Assembly: GCF_020906515.1 (NCBI RefSeq)
Contig: NC_085850.1
Location: 868,001 to 932,000, forward strand
DNA: 64,000 bases
Direction of reading: 5' to 3'
DNA from: Vanrija pseudolonga
Taxonomy: Eukaryota; Basidiomycota; Tremellomycetes; Trichosporonales; Trichosporonaceae
A program made the translations under genes and the position numbers. How positions within the stretch are numbered: position 1 is the first letter of the stretch; each line of letters opens with the position of its first letter. The notes beneath the pieces are model-generated. The model did not search any database. It was not told where the DNA came from and saw only the letters and a list, made by a program, of their open reading frames with translations. This document shows positions 31,424-42,316 of the stretch, one piece after another.

Positions 31424-33440
31424 GGCAGTCAGTGTGGGGTTAGTGGGCGTGGCCAGGCCAGTACGCGTCTTTATGAAGTCGGCGGAGCGACCGGCACGTC
31501 GTTGCATGAAGTTCGGCAGCGTGAGAAGACCTCGAACTGAAACTGATAAACATAGGAGAGCGTTTCGGCATGCTTGCCCATGTCCGAGCGGAGCGTCCGC
31601 GATGCGCACGAGGTAGCCATGAGAAACGATCTCGTCGTCGCGAGGGGGTGGTGCTTGGCAGTGTTGTGACGACAGCAAGAGCATTGCGGAGGGGAGGACA
31701 GGAAGTCACAAGGCAGTCACCGTCTCCAGGGGGGCAGGTGGACAACTGTAACAACAAACACCTCTACGATGAGGTCGCCGGGGGTGCAAGCAAGCAAGCA
31801 AGCTGGCCGAGGGCCCCCGGACCTATTTCATTCCCGCTGTGAGCGTTGTGCGCCGGCGCAGCTCGTATCGTGGCTGATGCGCTTGGCGCTCCTGCCTCCT
31901 GCCGTGTCACCGACCGTCACAGGCACTGCGGTGGGTGAGTCACGGCGCTGGTGCTACGCCTGGGTCGCAGCCAAGGTCCGCCTGGCCTGGCTTGTCTTAG
32001 TCGCTTCGGAGGAAGCGTCTCTGAGGAGAGAGACCCTTGGAGGGGTCCGAAGCGAGTGATACCTACACACCTAGCTATACATAGTGAGCCCTCGAGCCCG
32101 GGCGGCCGCCACATGGCTACCGTAGGCCCCCACCCACGACGCGCGCCTGCCACCACCACCACCACCACCACCATCGTCCACCTGCATACGACGAGCACGT
32201 GCTTGCTCGCTCGCTCGCTCTACCTGCACAGCCGCAGCGCACATGCGCGACGCCATGCGTGCCTCAATAGTCCGGGACGGGTGGTACGGACGGGCGGACG
32301 GCGTCCGCCGAGATCAGTGGCTAATAGAGCGAACGAGATAAGGCGGCGTAATCGCCGCCGCCGCTGGCTCCGAACAGCGAGCGAGCGAGCGCAGCGGGCG
32401 GGCGCCGTGCGCTTCGCGCGCACACACGAGCGCCAAGCAGTACCACCACCTCAGGTGCATGCAGCAGAGCCCGAGAGATGCTGCCGGTGTGCTGCTGCTC
32501 AATGCCGAGTGAGTGCGACGTACCCGCCCGACTGGGCGACGTAGCCGGCCTAGACCGGCCGGGCCTGGCTGGCTGGCTGGCGGGCGTGGCGCAAGGCGGA
32601 TTGGGGGTGGTCCCTCGTGTGCGCTGCGAGAGTGCAGCGCAGAGCGCGCGCCGCAGCCGAGTGCATGCTGCAAGCATGCACCCCTGGCCATGCAATGTAT
32701 CGACCTCGCTCGCTCGCCAGCACCACGGCCGCGCATGATGAAGAGCAGAAGCCCCCCCCCCCCCCCCACCGATTGCCCCCAGGCACGACGGCCCAACAAA
32801 CATTGTGGCAGGCTGATCAGATCCTGCCAGCCGCTGGTCGCGCGCGCGACGGTATCACCTTTGTGCGCGGTGTCGTACGACCACGGCAGGGCGGGGTATG
32901 TGCAAGGCCAAGGACGCCCTGGCCCTCGGCTGCTAGCTTGTTCGTGCCCTTAGAATGCACTGTAACTGCCGGCGCGGGGTGCAGCAGGCAGCCCACCCCA
33001 CCGTTCAAAGTCACCTCCCCCTCTTGGCTGCGATAACGACGCCGTGCTGCAGGTTTTCGAGGACCGCCCTATTCGCAATGTTCCCGGACCGTACGCAGGG
33101 CTTCACGCTCCCTCCAGCCTCGAGCATGCCGCACGCAGCAGCACGGCCGAGCAGTGTGCGCTGCGCTCGCTTGACCCCCCCCCCCGTACGTGCCCCACCC
33201 CCGGCCGTTGTCACCTCACAACCAACCGATCCGACATGGGCCAATGGACGGCACTTACATTGCGCCAGCCCCCGGTAACCAGGTTCTAGGTTCAGCTATC
33301 TTTCAGTGTCGAGCGAGTGATGGAGTCGTGCGTGCATCGTGCTGCGTGCAGTTCATTGCCAGGCGACTGGCTGGTGATGGGTTATAAGTAGCGAGCCGGT
33401 GCTTCCTTCTACTCCCCAACTAACGCAGCACCGCAACACG
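31424..33440. other. 2-kb intergenic region with RNA-like folds
   Basis: Shared upstream region of the divergent DUF1996 and protease genes. No coding exon recognised. Notable content: a compact set of nested inverted repeats at 32001-32055, a perfect GGCGGCG-TAAT-CGCCGCC hairpin at 32342-32359, CTGG tetramers near 32563-32581, a C run near 32752-32767 and a C run near 33174-33184. Confidence 0.45.
33383..33390 (+). promoter_or_regulatory. TATA box of the first protease gene
   Basis: TATAAGTA lies 51-58 bp upstream of the start codon at 33441, a fitting place for a TATA element with a short leader. A defined TATA box suits an inducible secreted-enzyme gene. Confidence 0.5.
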
Positions 33441-34855
33441 ATGTACCCCGCGGCCCTCCTCCTCTCCCTCCTCGCCGCGCTCGCGACCGCCCACGGTGCT
33501 GCGCTCCCGCGCACCCCGCGGCCCTCCTCCCTCCAGCTCATCACCCCGCGTACCCCCGACGACGCACCAGCCGACACCCGCACCGCGCTCGACCGCGTGC
33601 TCGACGAGGCGCTCAACCAGCAGCTCAAGGCGGCGCAGGCGCTGCCCGCGCACGAGCAGGCACAGCTCCGGCGCCGCGCGGCCGAGCGGGCAGAGGAGCA
33701 GGCCGCCGACCTCGCCAAGCGCGACCCCGGCGTCTCGACGTCCCCGCTGTACAACGTCGCAGGGGACATGTCGTACGGCATCGAGATCGCCGTCGGCACC
33801 CCGCCACAGACGTTCTGGGTCATGGCCGACACGGGCTCGGGCGACCTGATTCTCTGGGACAAGAACTGTACCGACTGCGGCAGCGCGCCGCGCTTCGACA
33901 GCTCCAAGTCCAAGACGTTTGCCGCGTCCCGCCTCTCGCCGGCCCTGCACAACTTTGCGTACGGCAGCGGTAAGGGCCAGGGGTCTTGGGTCTCTGAGAC
34001 GGTGTCTATTGGCTCGGCGTCGGTGTCGGCGTACAACGTCAGTGAGTAGGCGTGGTGGTGGTAGCAGTGATGGGGTCCGTCGCAGAAAACGTAGCAGCTC
34101 ACACCACAGCCCTCGTGACGTCTGGTGACATTGCCGCGACCGCCGCGCCCCCGCTGTCCGGCATCGCAGGGTTCTTCCTCAACGGCCACCCGACCGCGCT
34201 GTGGAAGGCCATCGCCGACGCCAACGCGTGGACGGACAAGCAGTTCGGCTTCTACCTGAAGCGCAAGAACAGCGACCGGACGTACGGGTCGTCTGCGGAC
34301 GGCGGCGAGCTGTCCCTTGGGGGCGTCAACACGAGCTACATGGACAGCGACATGGAGTACTACCCGGCCGACGCGAGCGCGTGGTGGCGGCTGGCGCTGC
34401 ACTCGATCGTCGTCGGCAACGGGACACAGCCCGCGGCGAACATCAGCACGAACAACACGCTTACCATCATGGACACGGGCGCGACGCTCATGTCGCTTCC
34501 GTTCCCGTACGCCAAGGCGCTGTACGACGCGATCCCCGGGTCGCAGGTGGCCAAGACCGACTCGAGCGGCAACCCGGCAGCATGGAGCATCCCGTGCAAC
34601 ACGCAGACGCCGGTCGGCTTCAAGTTTGCGGTCGAGTACGCGCGCACATGGTACGTCGCGCCCGCCGACCTCACGCGCGGCCAGGTGTCGGCCAACTCGA
34701 CGCAGTGCGTCGGCGCCATCGTGCCCGGCGGATCGCAGCTCGGCGCGGCCTTTCTCAAGAACGTCTACTCGGCGTGGAAGTACGACCCGCCCATGATTGG
34801 CTTTGCCAAGCTCAAGGACCAGTATAATGTCAACCCGAACGGACCTTATGTGTAG
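33441..34855 (+). CDS. Secreted pepsin-like aspartic protease (A1 family)
   Basis: Exons 33441-34041 and 34110-34855 give 448 residues. A signal peptide (MYPAALLLSLLAALATAHGA) is followed by a propeptide ending at a Lys-Arg pair (DLAKRDPGV, about residue 93), a likely Kex2 cleavage point. The mature enzyme has both catalytic motifs of bilobed pepsins: VMADTGSGDLILW at about 130 and IMDTGATLMSLP in the C-terminal lobe. The flap region, with YGSGKGQGSWVSE, and a C-terminal FAKLKDQYNVN are also typical. Three cysteines near the first motif and in the C-lobe could form the usual disulfides. It resembles the second protease at 40326-42182, especially in the C-lobe (SIPCNTQTPVGFKF), but lacks its repeat tail. 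Substrates are unknown. Confidence 0.92.
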
Positions 34856-35043
34856 CGAGCGGCGTGTAGGATACGCCTGTAATGTCACTGTATCTGTATT
34901 ATGAAGCACTGGGCAAGGCAAGGTCGAGTAAGCGAGAGACATGTCGGGCCATTCCATTGTCGTTCTGGCTGATTGGCGAGGCGAGGTAACCGAGCCGACA
35001 GGAAATCAGCCTGTCCCGACGTCATGTTTGTCCACGGTTATCG

Positions 35044-35050
35044 TATAAAG
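35044..35050 (+). promoter_or_regulatory. TATA box of the epimerase gene
   Basis: TATAAAG is found 71-77 bp upstream of the ATG at 35121 within an otherwise GC-rich stretch. Position and sequence fit a core promoter element. Confidence 0.45.
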
Positions 35051-35120
35051 TGGTCACAAACGTCGCAGTAGCCATCTAGAGAGCTGTCAGCGAGCACTCT
35101 CCCCCAACGACGACCTCAGC

Positions 35121-36510
35121 ATGCCCGTCCCACCGAAAGGCTCGACAATCCTCGTAACCGGCGCCTCAGGCTACATCGGCTGGTGTGTCTCCTCCCCCTC
35201 TTCCCCTCCCAAGCCAGCCCCCTAACACACCCCCAGCCACACGGTCGGCACCCTCCTCGACGCGGGGTACAGAGTGCGCGTGACGACCCGCAGCCTGCCA
35301 AAGGCAGAGTATATCCGCTCGCTGTTCCCGTCGCATGCGGGCGCGATCGAGCATGCGATCGTGGAGGAGATGACGGCGGTGGGTCGGCGGCGGCAGCTCC
35401 TGGCCAGCGCGAAGCAGCTGACTAACCGCCCAGCCCGGCGCTTACGACGACGCCGTGGCGTCCGTCAGCGGCGTAGTGCACCTCGCCTCGGCGATCCATA
35501 TCGCCGACAGCACGCTCCCCGCCGACGCGGTGACCGAGGCCGTCGCGGGTGTTACTAACCTCCTCGAGGCGCTGTCACGCAGCCCTGGGACCGTGGCGCG
35601 GGTCGTGCAGATGAGGTGAGGTGCAAGCTGCTCTCGGGCGCTGAAGCCAGCTCGGACGTCGCTGTTGAACGCGTGGACGATATGCCGGGGCCCTATGTCG
35701 CGACCGAGGCGAGTGAGTAGCCAGCGTTGGCACGGGAAGGCAAAGGTGACGGGCCGCTCGCTGACGCTCGCGGCACAGCCTGGAACACCGACAGCCTCAA
35801 GCTCTGCGACGAGCTCGGCGCTGCGACGCCCGCAGCGGACAAGTACGCCGCGCAGAAGACGCGCGCCGAGCAGGCGTTCTGGGCGTCGTTCGAGCAGGCG
35901 CAACCAACGCCAAAGTGGGATGGCGTGGCCCTCAACCCTGGGTTCTGCCTTGGCCCCCCGACGCTGTACGGGGGCGGGTTGGACGGGTCGTCGTTGTGTG
36001 AGCACCGCTTGCTGTGCCGCTGAGGCTGACCCCCCGCACAGACGTGCTCAAGCCGTTCCTGCGCACGAGCACGCCGGCCGAGCTGGACGAGGCGATCGGC
36101 AACTTTGTCGACGTGCGCGATGGTGCGTTGGTTGGCGTTAGGGGCAAGCTGACACCGCAGTGGCGCTCGCCGTGCTCCGCGCGCTTGAGACCCCCTCGGC
36201 TGGCGGAGAACGGTACCTCCTCTCCAATGGGCCATTGTTCGGCAACGACATCGCGGTGGTGGGTGATGGTGGTGGAAGAAATGAGGTGCAGCGCTGACTC
36301 TACCAGGCCGCGGCGCGTGCGTTCTCGCCTGAGGAGGCGGCGCGGCGCGCACTGACTACGCCGCATGACGCCGCTTGGCGCACTCGGCGCCTCAAGAGCG
36401 CCGTCGTGACGGACGGCTCAAAGGCCGCGCGTCAGTTGGGCATACGCTACCGCTCGCTGCAAGAGAGTTTGGCCGACACGTTCGCTGTCGTGCTGAAGGA
36501 CGAGCTGTAG
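35121..36510 (+). CDS. NAD(P)-dependent epimerase / aldehyde reductase (extended SDR)
   Basis: Eight exons (35121-35182, 35237-35378, 35434-35615, 35651-35712, 35779-35997, 36042-36122, 36161-36255, 36307-36510) join in frame to 348 residues. The introns are 35-66 nt. The N-terminus is a Rossmann nucleotide site (STILVTGASGYIGCHTVG, with GxxGxxG). The catalytic Tyr-x3-Lys is in DKYAAQKTRAEQAFW. The layout matches the dihydroflavonol-4-reductase-like group that includes yeast methylglyoxal and ketone reductases (Gre2/Ari1 type). No membrane or export signal is seen, so it is likely cytosolic. Each intron was placed by consensus ends and frame. The substrate cannot be told from sequence; the setting among secreted enzymes suggests a catabolic or tailoring role. 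Confidence 0.87.
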
Positions 36511-37881
36511 CGTCGGTTGGGCGGCGACGCGTATGCATTGTTGTATTGATTGGCGCGGCGACGACGTGTTCCTCGCATGCAAGCAAGCAGCAAACACGCG
36601 CCGCAAGCCTCCGTTCCTCCGTCGTCGTGTGGGTCGTGCTCTGTGCCTCGGCGTAGTTGGGACGAGTAGACACCGCTGGCCGTGGCGCCGCCAACCAACG
36701 TCGATGCATCGTCGCAGCCAGCCAGCGAGCCAAGACCCCCAAAGCCGCATTTACACACTGCGCCTTGGCTCCTTGCTCTTGGCCCCAAACAAGCATGGTC
36801 GGGTTAGTCGACGGTCGCCCGCGTTGAAACGAAACACAGGGCAGGGTGCAACAAGTGAGCGTCGCACACCGGGCCGTTGCCGGCGCGGGAGGGAGAGGTC
36901 AGGAGAAGGATGGTGATTGATCGACCCGACCCTCACTCACTCACCACCCCACCACCCCCACCAAACCCGCCGCCGCCAACGGTCCGGGGCTCGACGCCAC
37001 GCCGCGCCGCCCCGCAGCGGCGGCCCGGGGCTCCTCTAGTCATCTGACCTCTGCATGCATGCTCGGCGTGGGCTCGGCGGCTGGTCCGTGTCAACTCTGT
37101 CTTGTTGTGGGCCGAGAGAGCCGAAGCCTGCGCCGAATGGGAGGCGAGGTGAATGCAACGTCGCGTCGAGCGGTGATTTCCCGGTTCGCGTCACGGCACA
37201 CACGGTTCCTGTCTCGCTCCCTCTCTCCTCCTGCTTCCTTCCTCCTGTCCTGCTGACTGCCGCAAGGCACAATTAAGATTTCGACGCTTCCACTGCAAGG
37301 GCAACGACGCGCCCTCAAGCACGATCGCACACAAACTCGGCCGGCCCGCACACTCGCTGCATGCTGCGCGCGCGGCCCGCGATCCCCGGCGCTTGTGCTT
37401 GTCGGTGTGTGTGCGTACACACACACGCTCGACGCCCATTCCCCCCTCCCCTCCCCTTGCTGGCCGAACCTCGCTCGTTGCCGCACGCGCCGTCCCCCTC
37501 CGCCGTGCCGCCGAGCCGCCGGACCGCAGCCCCCGCGCCGTGTCAGCTACTTTGCCAGGCTGGAATGTCGCATCCGCAGGGGGGCACGCTGGAAATACTT
37601 GCGCCTGGGTGCTTGCTCCCACGGACGAAACACACTGCCTGGTAGGTAGGAAACCTGGCTGGCAGGAACATGGGCCTCTTGCGAGTCACTGCCTTGGCTG
37701 GCTTAAGCTTAAGAAGACGCGCGGGCACACTCTCTTCGCTTTGTTGTTGTGTGCGCATCGCCCCCCAGCGCTCAGACTCACCGCTTGTTTGCTTTCCTCA
37801 CGCACACTCGTTCTTAAGCCACGCTCTTTGCCCCCCTCCGTCCCCTCTCCCCGTCGCCCTCCCTCCTCTTGCTCACACACC
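36511..37881. other. gene-free region upstream of the alginate-lyase-like gene
   Basis: About 1.4 kb with no recognisable exon. The left part is the epimerase 3' flank. Around 36964-37035 it is very GC-rich with GCCGCC/GGCGGC inverted repeats. The right 130 bp (about 37750-37880) are pyrimidine-rich on the plus strand, as in many leaders of this genome. Confidence 0.4.
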
Positions 37882-39268
37882 ATGGTCGCCCTCGGTGCCA
37901 TCGTCACCCTCGTCCTCGCGCTTCCCGCTCTTGCGGCCCCCACCGCCCGCGGCAAGCCCGCCAAGTGCCCCGAGGTGGCGCCACCGACCGTCGTGCTCGA
38001 CGGCAACCGCCTCCTCGCGACCAAGAAGGAGGTTATCGGCCTCACGCTCAAGTGCAACAACGGCAACGGCAACGGTAACGGCAATGGCAACTGCAAGAAC
38101 AAGCCCGACCCCAAGGGCCTCGTCCCCGAGCTGAGCCACCTCGTCTCGCAGGCCAACAGCTGGCTGCCCCGCGGCCCGTGGACCGTGACCGCCAAGACGA
38201 TGGACGTGCCCGGCGGCACCAAGAACGACTATGCGTCCCAGGCGCCATACTGGTGGGCGAGCAACTGGCAGAACCCCTCGACCGGCAACAAGTGCCCATA
38301 CATCCAGCGCGACGGCATCCGTAACCCCGAGGTCGACAACTACACCGACCGCCTCGACGGCGTGCGCATGATGACCGCCTCGTACCAGCTTGCCCTGGCC
38401 TGGTGGTACACCGAGGACGCCAAGTACCGCCAGAAGGCGGGAGAGGTGCTCCGCGAGTGGTTCGTCAAGCCCGAGACGGCCATGACCCCCAACCTTGCGC
38501 ACGCGCAGATCATCCCCTGCAAGAACAACGTGAGTTGGCGGATAAACAAACCAAGACTGACTCGCCCAGGGTCGTGCCATCGGCATCATCGACTTTTCCC
38601 AGCAGTACACTGCCGTGCTTGACGCCGCGGCCATCCTCGGCACCAAGAAGGACGCTGCGTGGAGCCAAGCCGACGAGGACGCCTTCAAGGCGTGGAACGC
38701 GGCTTACCTCACGTGGCTCACCGACTCTGCGTTCGGCAAGGAGGAGCTCGCTGCCAAGAACAACCACGGCACCTTTGCTGGTATGCAGATTGCCGGTATT
38801 GCCTCCTTCCTCGGAAAGTACGACCTCGCGCGCCAGGCTCTCAACGACCAGCTCCCCCGTATGGATCTGTACATCTCGGCCAACGGCAGCCAGCCGCTCG
38901 AGACGATCCGCCCCACGTCGTTCCACTACTCGACGTTCACGCTCATCGCCTACACCCGCATGGCGCTCATCGGCGCCAACAAGAAGGTCAATGTCGACGT
39001 CTGGGGCCACAAGACGCCCAACGGTGCCGGCATCGCCAAGGCCATCGAGTACATCATCCCTGCTGCCGTCGACGGCCAGTCCAAGTGGCCCCACCAGGAG
39101 ACGCACTTTGACCGCTTCGCCGCGTACGACATTGTCAACTACGCCGCCGACCAGGGCCTCCAGGCTGCCAAGGCCGCTGTGAGCAAGCTCGAGCAGCCCC
39201 CCGGAGGCGGTCTCTGGCAGCTCCGCCCTGCACCCGAGCAGCTCGACTCGATTGTCGGCGTCCTCTAA
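37882..39268 (+). CDS. Secreted alginate-lyase-like protein
   Basis: Alginate_lyase domain protein, related to polysaccharide lyase family 5, which cleaves uronic-acid polymers by beta-elimination. Exons 37882-38529 and 38570-39268 give 448 residues. The signal peptide is MVALGAIVTLVLALPALAAP. An Asn-Gly repeat (five units, about residues 59-70) precedes the domain. Domain landmarks are SQAPYWWASNWQNPSTG, NPEVDNYTDRLDGVRMMTAS, TAMTPNLAHAQIIPCKNNGR, AAKNNHGTFAGMQIAGIA, where Asn-Asn-His corresponds to the catalytic NNH of PL5, and FHYSTFTLIAYTRMAL. Fungi make no alginate, so the natural substrate may be another uronic polymer from capsule, plant or alga; that is inference. A 40-nt intron divides the gene. 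Confidence 0.85.
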
Positions 39269-40325
39269 GCGAGTCGGCGCCCTCTAAGCCGAGGGTATCG
39301 AAATCGAACATGTCTATCTGAAAGTATCTACTGCCTATCTAACATGGATATTGAATGCAGGTCATTTTGCTGGGATGTGGTGGAAGTGGTGGCCAGGGAG
39401 GGGATGGCGGGGCAAGGGATTGACGAAGAGCAAAGCCCGGGCTGGCTGAGAAGGCTGAGCAGGCTGAGCGGGCTGAGCAAAGGCCGAGCCCAGCTCGGAC
39501 TCTGGACTCTGGTCGCGCGACCTGACCTCGTGAGTGTACCGCGACGCGTCGCGAGAAGCCATGGAGGGACCACGCACGCAGATGTACGCATTGACCTGGC
39601 CCACGTTCCCTGCTCGTTACACATGGTGAGTGCCACACGGTGCTTCTGCCATCCCGGTGTATGCACCTCGACATCGAGAAGGATACTTTCAGCACCCTCA
39701 ATACGGTGATGACGCAACGCGAATAGCACTAAATGAATTGCCCCTGCAGTTTCAGCCACAAGGTTGCCTTCTTTGACGCGAACGAGCGCCACCGCCATCA
39801 AAAGGCAGGCTGCATTGTTTGACAATGCGCGAATGTCGAGTGAAGCTGCCCACTGTTGTTGGTGCTCGACGCGACGGCAGCGAGCACGCTCAAGAGGAGG
39901 ATGCATGCGACGTGCGCCACGCCGACGCCGAGGCGGATACCGACGCGCCGGCACGCGCGCGTGCGACTCCCACGCTGCTCTGTCCCGAGATCATCCCGCC
40001 AAGCTCCGGCGGTTGTCGTCAAGTCGACTGGGGCGCACCCCCGAACCAAACCAAAAGTCGACCAACCCTGCAGGTCGCATTCTTCTTAGCGGCTAGAGCT
40101 GGTGCTAGCTGCGAGCGAGCTGATGCTACTAAAAGAAAACAGTCACTACAGCTGCTGCCTTGTGCTTGCTTCTCTTCTCTTCTCTCTCAACTCTCTCTCC
40201 ATTGTTCATCCACGTTCCTTCCATTGTCGCGACAGGAAGTGCCAGCCCCAGCCTGCTGTCCCCGCTCCCTTATTATCCCGTCGCTCGCTGCTCGACCCAG
40301 CTCTGTTCCTACCACCACCACGACC
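39269..40325. other. gene-free region upstream of the second protease
   Basis: About 1.05 kb. Near 39440-39485 a GGCTGAG(A/C) repeat (four imperfect units) forms a small minisatellite. The last 190 bp before the start codon are rich in TCTC tracts. No coding exon recognised on either strand. Confidence 0.4.
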
Positions 40326-42182
40326 ATGCCCCTCCTCTCGCTCGCGCTACTGGCGACCGTAGCGCTCGCTGCGCCGACCGCTGAGCGCCGCGGCGGCCTC
40401 ATCACCATCCCGCTTGCGAAGAGCGCGCCGTCGTTCGCGCACCACGCTGCGCGCGGGCTCGATATCGAGGGACTGCATGTGCGCACGCGCTTGCGCGATG
40501 CTGGACTCCTGAGCCGCGGCGACCTCATCGCTCTCGAGCGCGACCTCGCGTCCCAGCGCCAGAGGTGCGTTGTGGCCTGTTGTGGAAACTGGTCGCTGAC
40601 TCTCTCTACAGCAGCTCCGCCCTCTACGACTACCGCCGCGACATGAGCTACTCGGTCAACGTGACCCTTGGGTGAGTGGCGGTGATTGTGCGAACCCATC
40701 TGACGACGACAGTACCCCGCCGCAGCCGTTCCGCCTCACGGTCGACACGGGCTCGCCCAATGTCATTGTCTACGGCAAGAACTGCACCGAGGGGTGCGGG
40801 ACCGACGCGACGCCCAAGTTTGACTACGACGCCTCGACCTCGCTCATCAACTCGAGCGTCACGCCGAACCCTACGCAGTTCTACTACCAAGCTGGCCGCG
40901 CCACGGCCCACTGGGTGACCGACACGCTCGTGCTTGGCGGGGCTACCGCGGACAAGTTTGACTTTGGTGGGTGTGCCTTGTCTCCCACGCGATGCTAACC
41001 CATCAGCGTACGCGTCTGACGGCACCATGTCGGCTACGTCTACGAACGAGGTGTCGGGCATCCTCGGCATGGCATACCAGCGCGACACGACCAAGCCGCT
41101 GCCCCTCCCGCAGAAGTGGGCGACCACGGGCGCCTGGGACACGAAGGAGTTTGGACTGTACCTCAAGCGCAACGGCGGAAACCAGGCCGACTTCCTGTAC
41201 ACTGACCGCATCAACGGTGGCACCGAGGACGGCGGCGAGCTGGCCCTGGGGTGAGCTATCAGATGTTTGAGACCGTAGCTTACGACAGTGGCCTCAACAC
41301 GGAGTACATTGACGGCGAGGTCGAGTGGCATGACATTGTGCCCGACGGCCTGTGGTGGCAGATCCCGATCAACGGGTTCGCCGTGAACGGCGTCGACGTC
41401 CCCATCCGCGCCAACCAGAGCGTCATGATCGACTCGGCCACCACGTTCCTCTCGATGCCGTCGGACGCCGCGATCGCATTCTACAAGGCCATCCCGGGCT
41501 CGGCGCCCGTCAACGGCTCGTTAGGCCACTGGACCGTGCCGTGCAACACGACCGCTGTCGTTGGCTTCAAGTTTGGCGACGGTTCAGGCCAGGCGTTCGA
41601 GATGCATAGCGGCGACCTTATCCGCGGACACATGCCGGCGCCCAACGAGGACCAGTGCAAGGGCATCGTGCTGGCTCGGGGGTGAGTAAATCCTTGCCTG
41701 TTTAGCTAACCCCCAGCGGCTGGATCTTTGGCGCTGCGTTCCTCAAGAACGTGTACAATGCTCACCGCTACGACCCGCCCCAGCTCGGCTTTGCGCAGCT
41801 CAAGCCCGAGTACAACGTCAATCGCGACGGCTACGGCGTGACGGGCGGTCCGTCGCCTACGCCCTCGTCGTCGTCGTCGGCCTCGTCGACGCCCGTGTCC
41901 TCGTCGACGCAGGTGTCCTCCTCCACCACGGCCTCGCCGACGACCGAGCCCTCCACGCCGTCGAGCTCTGAGCCGGCGCCGTCCAGCACGACCTCGTCGG
42001 AGGCGCCGACGCTAACTGGCCCCAATAACGGACAGGACGGACAGGACGGTCAAGACGGCCAAGACGGACAGGACGGCCAAGATGGCCAGGACGGTCAGGA
42101 TGGCCAGGACGGCCAGGATGGCCAGGACGGCCAGGACGGTCAGGATGGCCAGCCCGGTGCCGACGGCGCCGACGGCCAGTAG
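40326..42182 (+). CDS. Pepsin-like aspartic protease with collagen-like GQD tail
   Basis: Six exons (40326-40564, 40612-40671, 40713-40966, 41007-41250, 41289-41681, 41717-42182) give 551 residues. A signal peptide (MPLLSLALLATVALAAP) and a short propeptide with basic sites lead to the first motif LTVDTGSPNVIVYGK. The second motif reads MIDSATTFLSMP, so the Gly of D-(T/S)-G, normally invariant, is Ala. The C-lobe otherwise matches the first protease (WTVPCNTTAVVGFKFG, AFLKNVYNAHRYDPPQLGF). After residue about 443 comes a Ser/Thr/Pro linker of about 60 residues, then 13 exact Gly-Gln-Asp triplets (42030-42146) and GQP-GAD-GAD-GQ to the stop. The Ser/Thr linker looks O-glycosylated. No GPI signal follows. 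The tail may extend the enzyme from the wall or capsule or oligomerise it; both are inference. Confidence 0.9.
42030..42179 (+). repeat. 9-bp coding minisatellite encoding Gly-Gln-Asp
   Basis: Thirteen tandem 9-mers of the form GGNCARGAY encode (Gly-Gln-Asp)13, followed by three degenerate Gly-x-y triplets and Gly-Gln. Third-position changes differ among units, so the array is not freshly homogenised, yet the protein repeat is perfect. Confidence 0.95.
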
Positions 42183-42316
42183 CAAGCCCCAACCCAACCA
42201 CAGAACACTGAACATTATTACCACCATTGTACCCACCCACCCTCATTGCACATGGACACTGCACTAGGACATTGTACATCCCACTCTCATTCATGTACAC
42301 ATGTCACCTAGCCTGC

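Noticed and set aside
32017-32055. CTGAGGA followed by a hairpin and CGAA, like a hammerhead ribozyme core
   Set aside because: Stem II does not start directly after CTGAGGA, the GAAA is GAAG, and no cleavage-site strand is placed correctly. Kept only as a general fold.
36984-37032. GCCGCC/GGCGGC inverted repeats as a terminator or RNA
   Set aside because: Simple GC-rich sequence can form many such pairs; no unique structure stands out and it lies in plain intergenic DNA.
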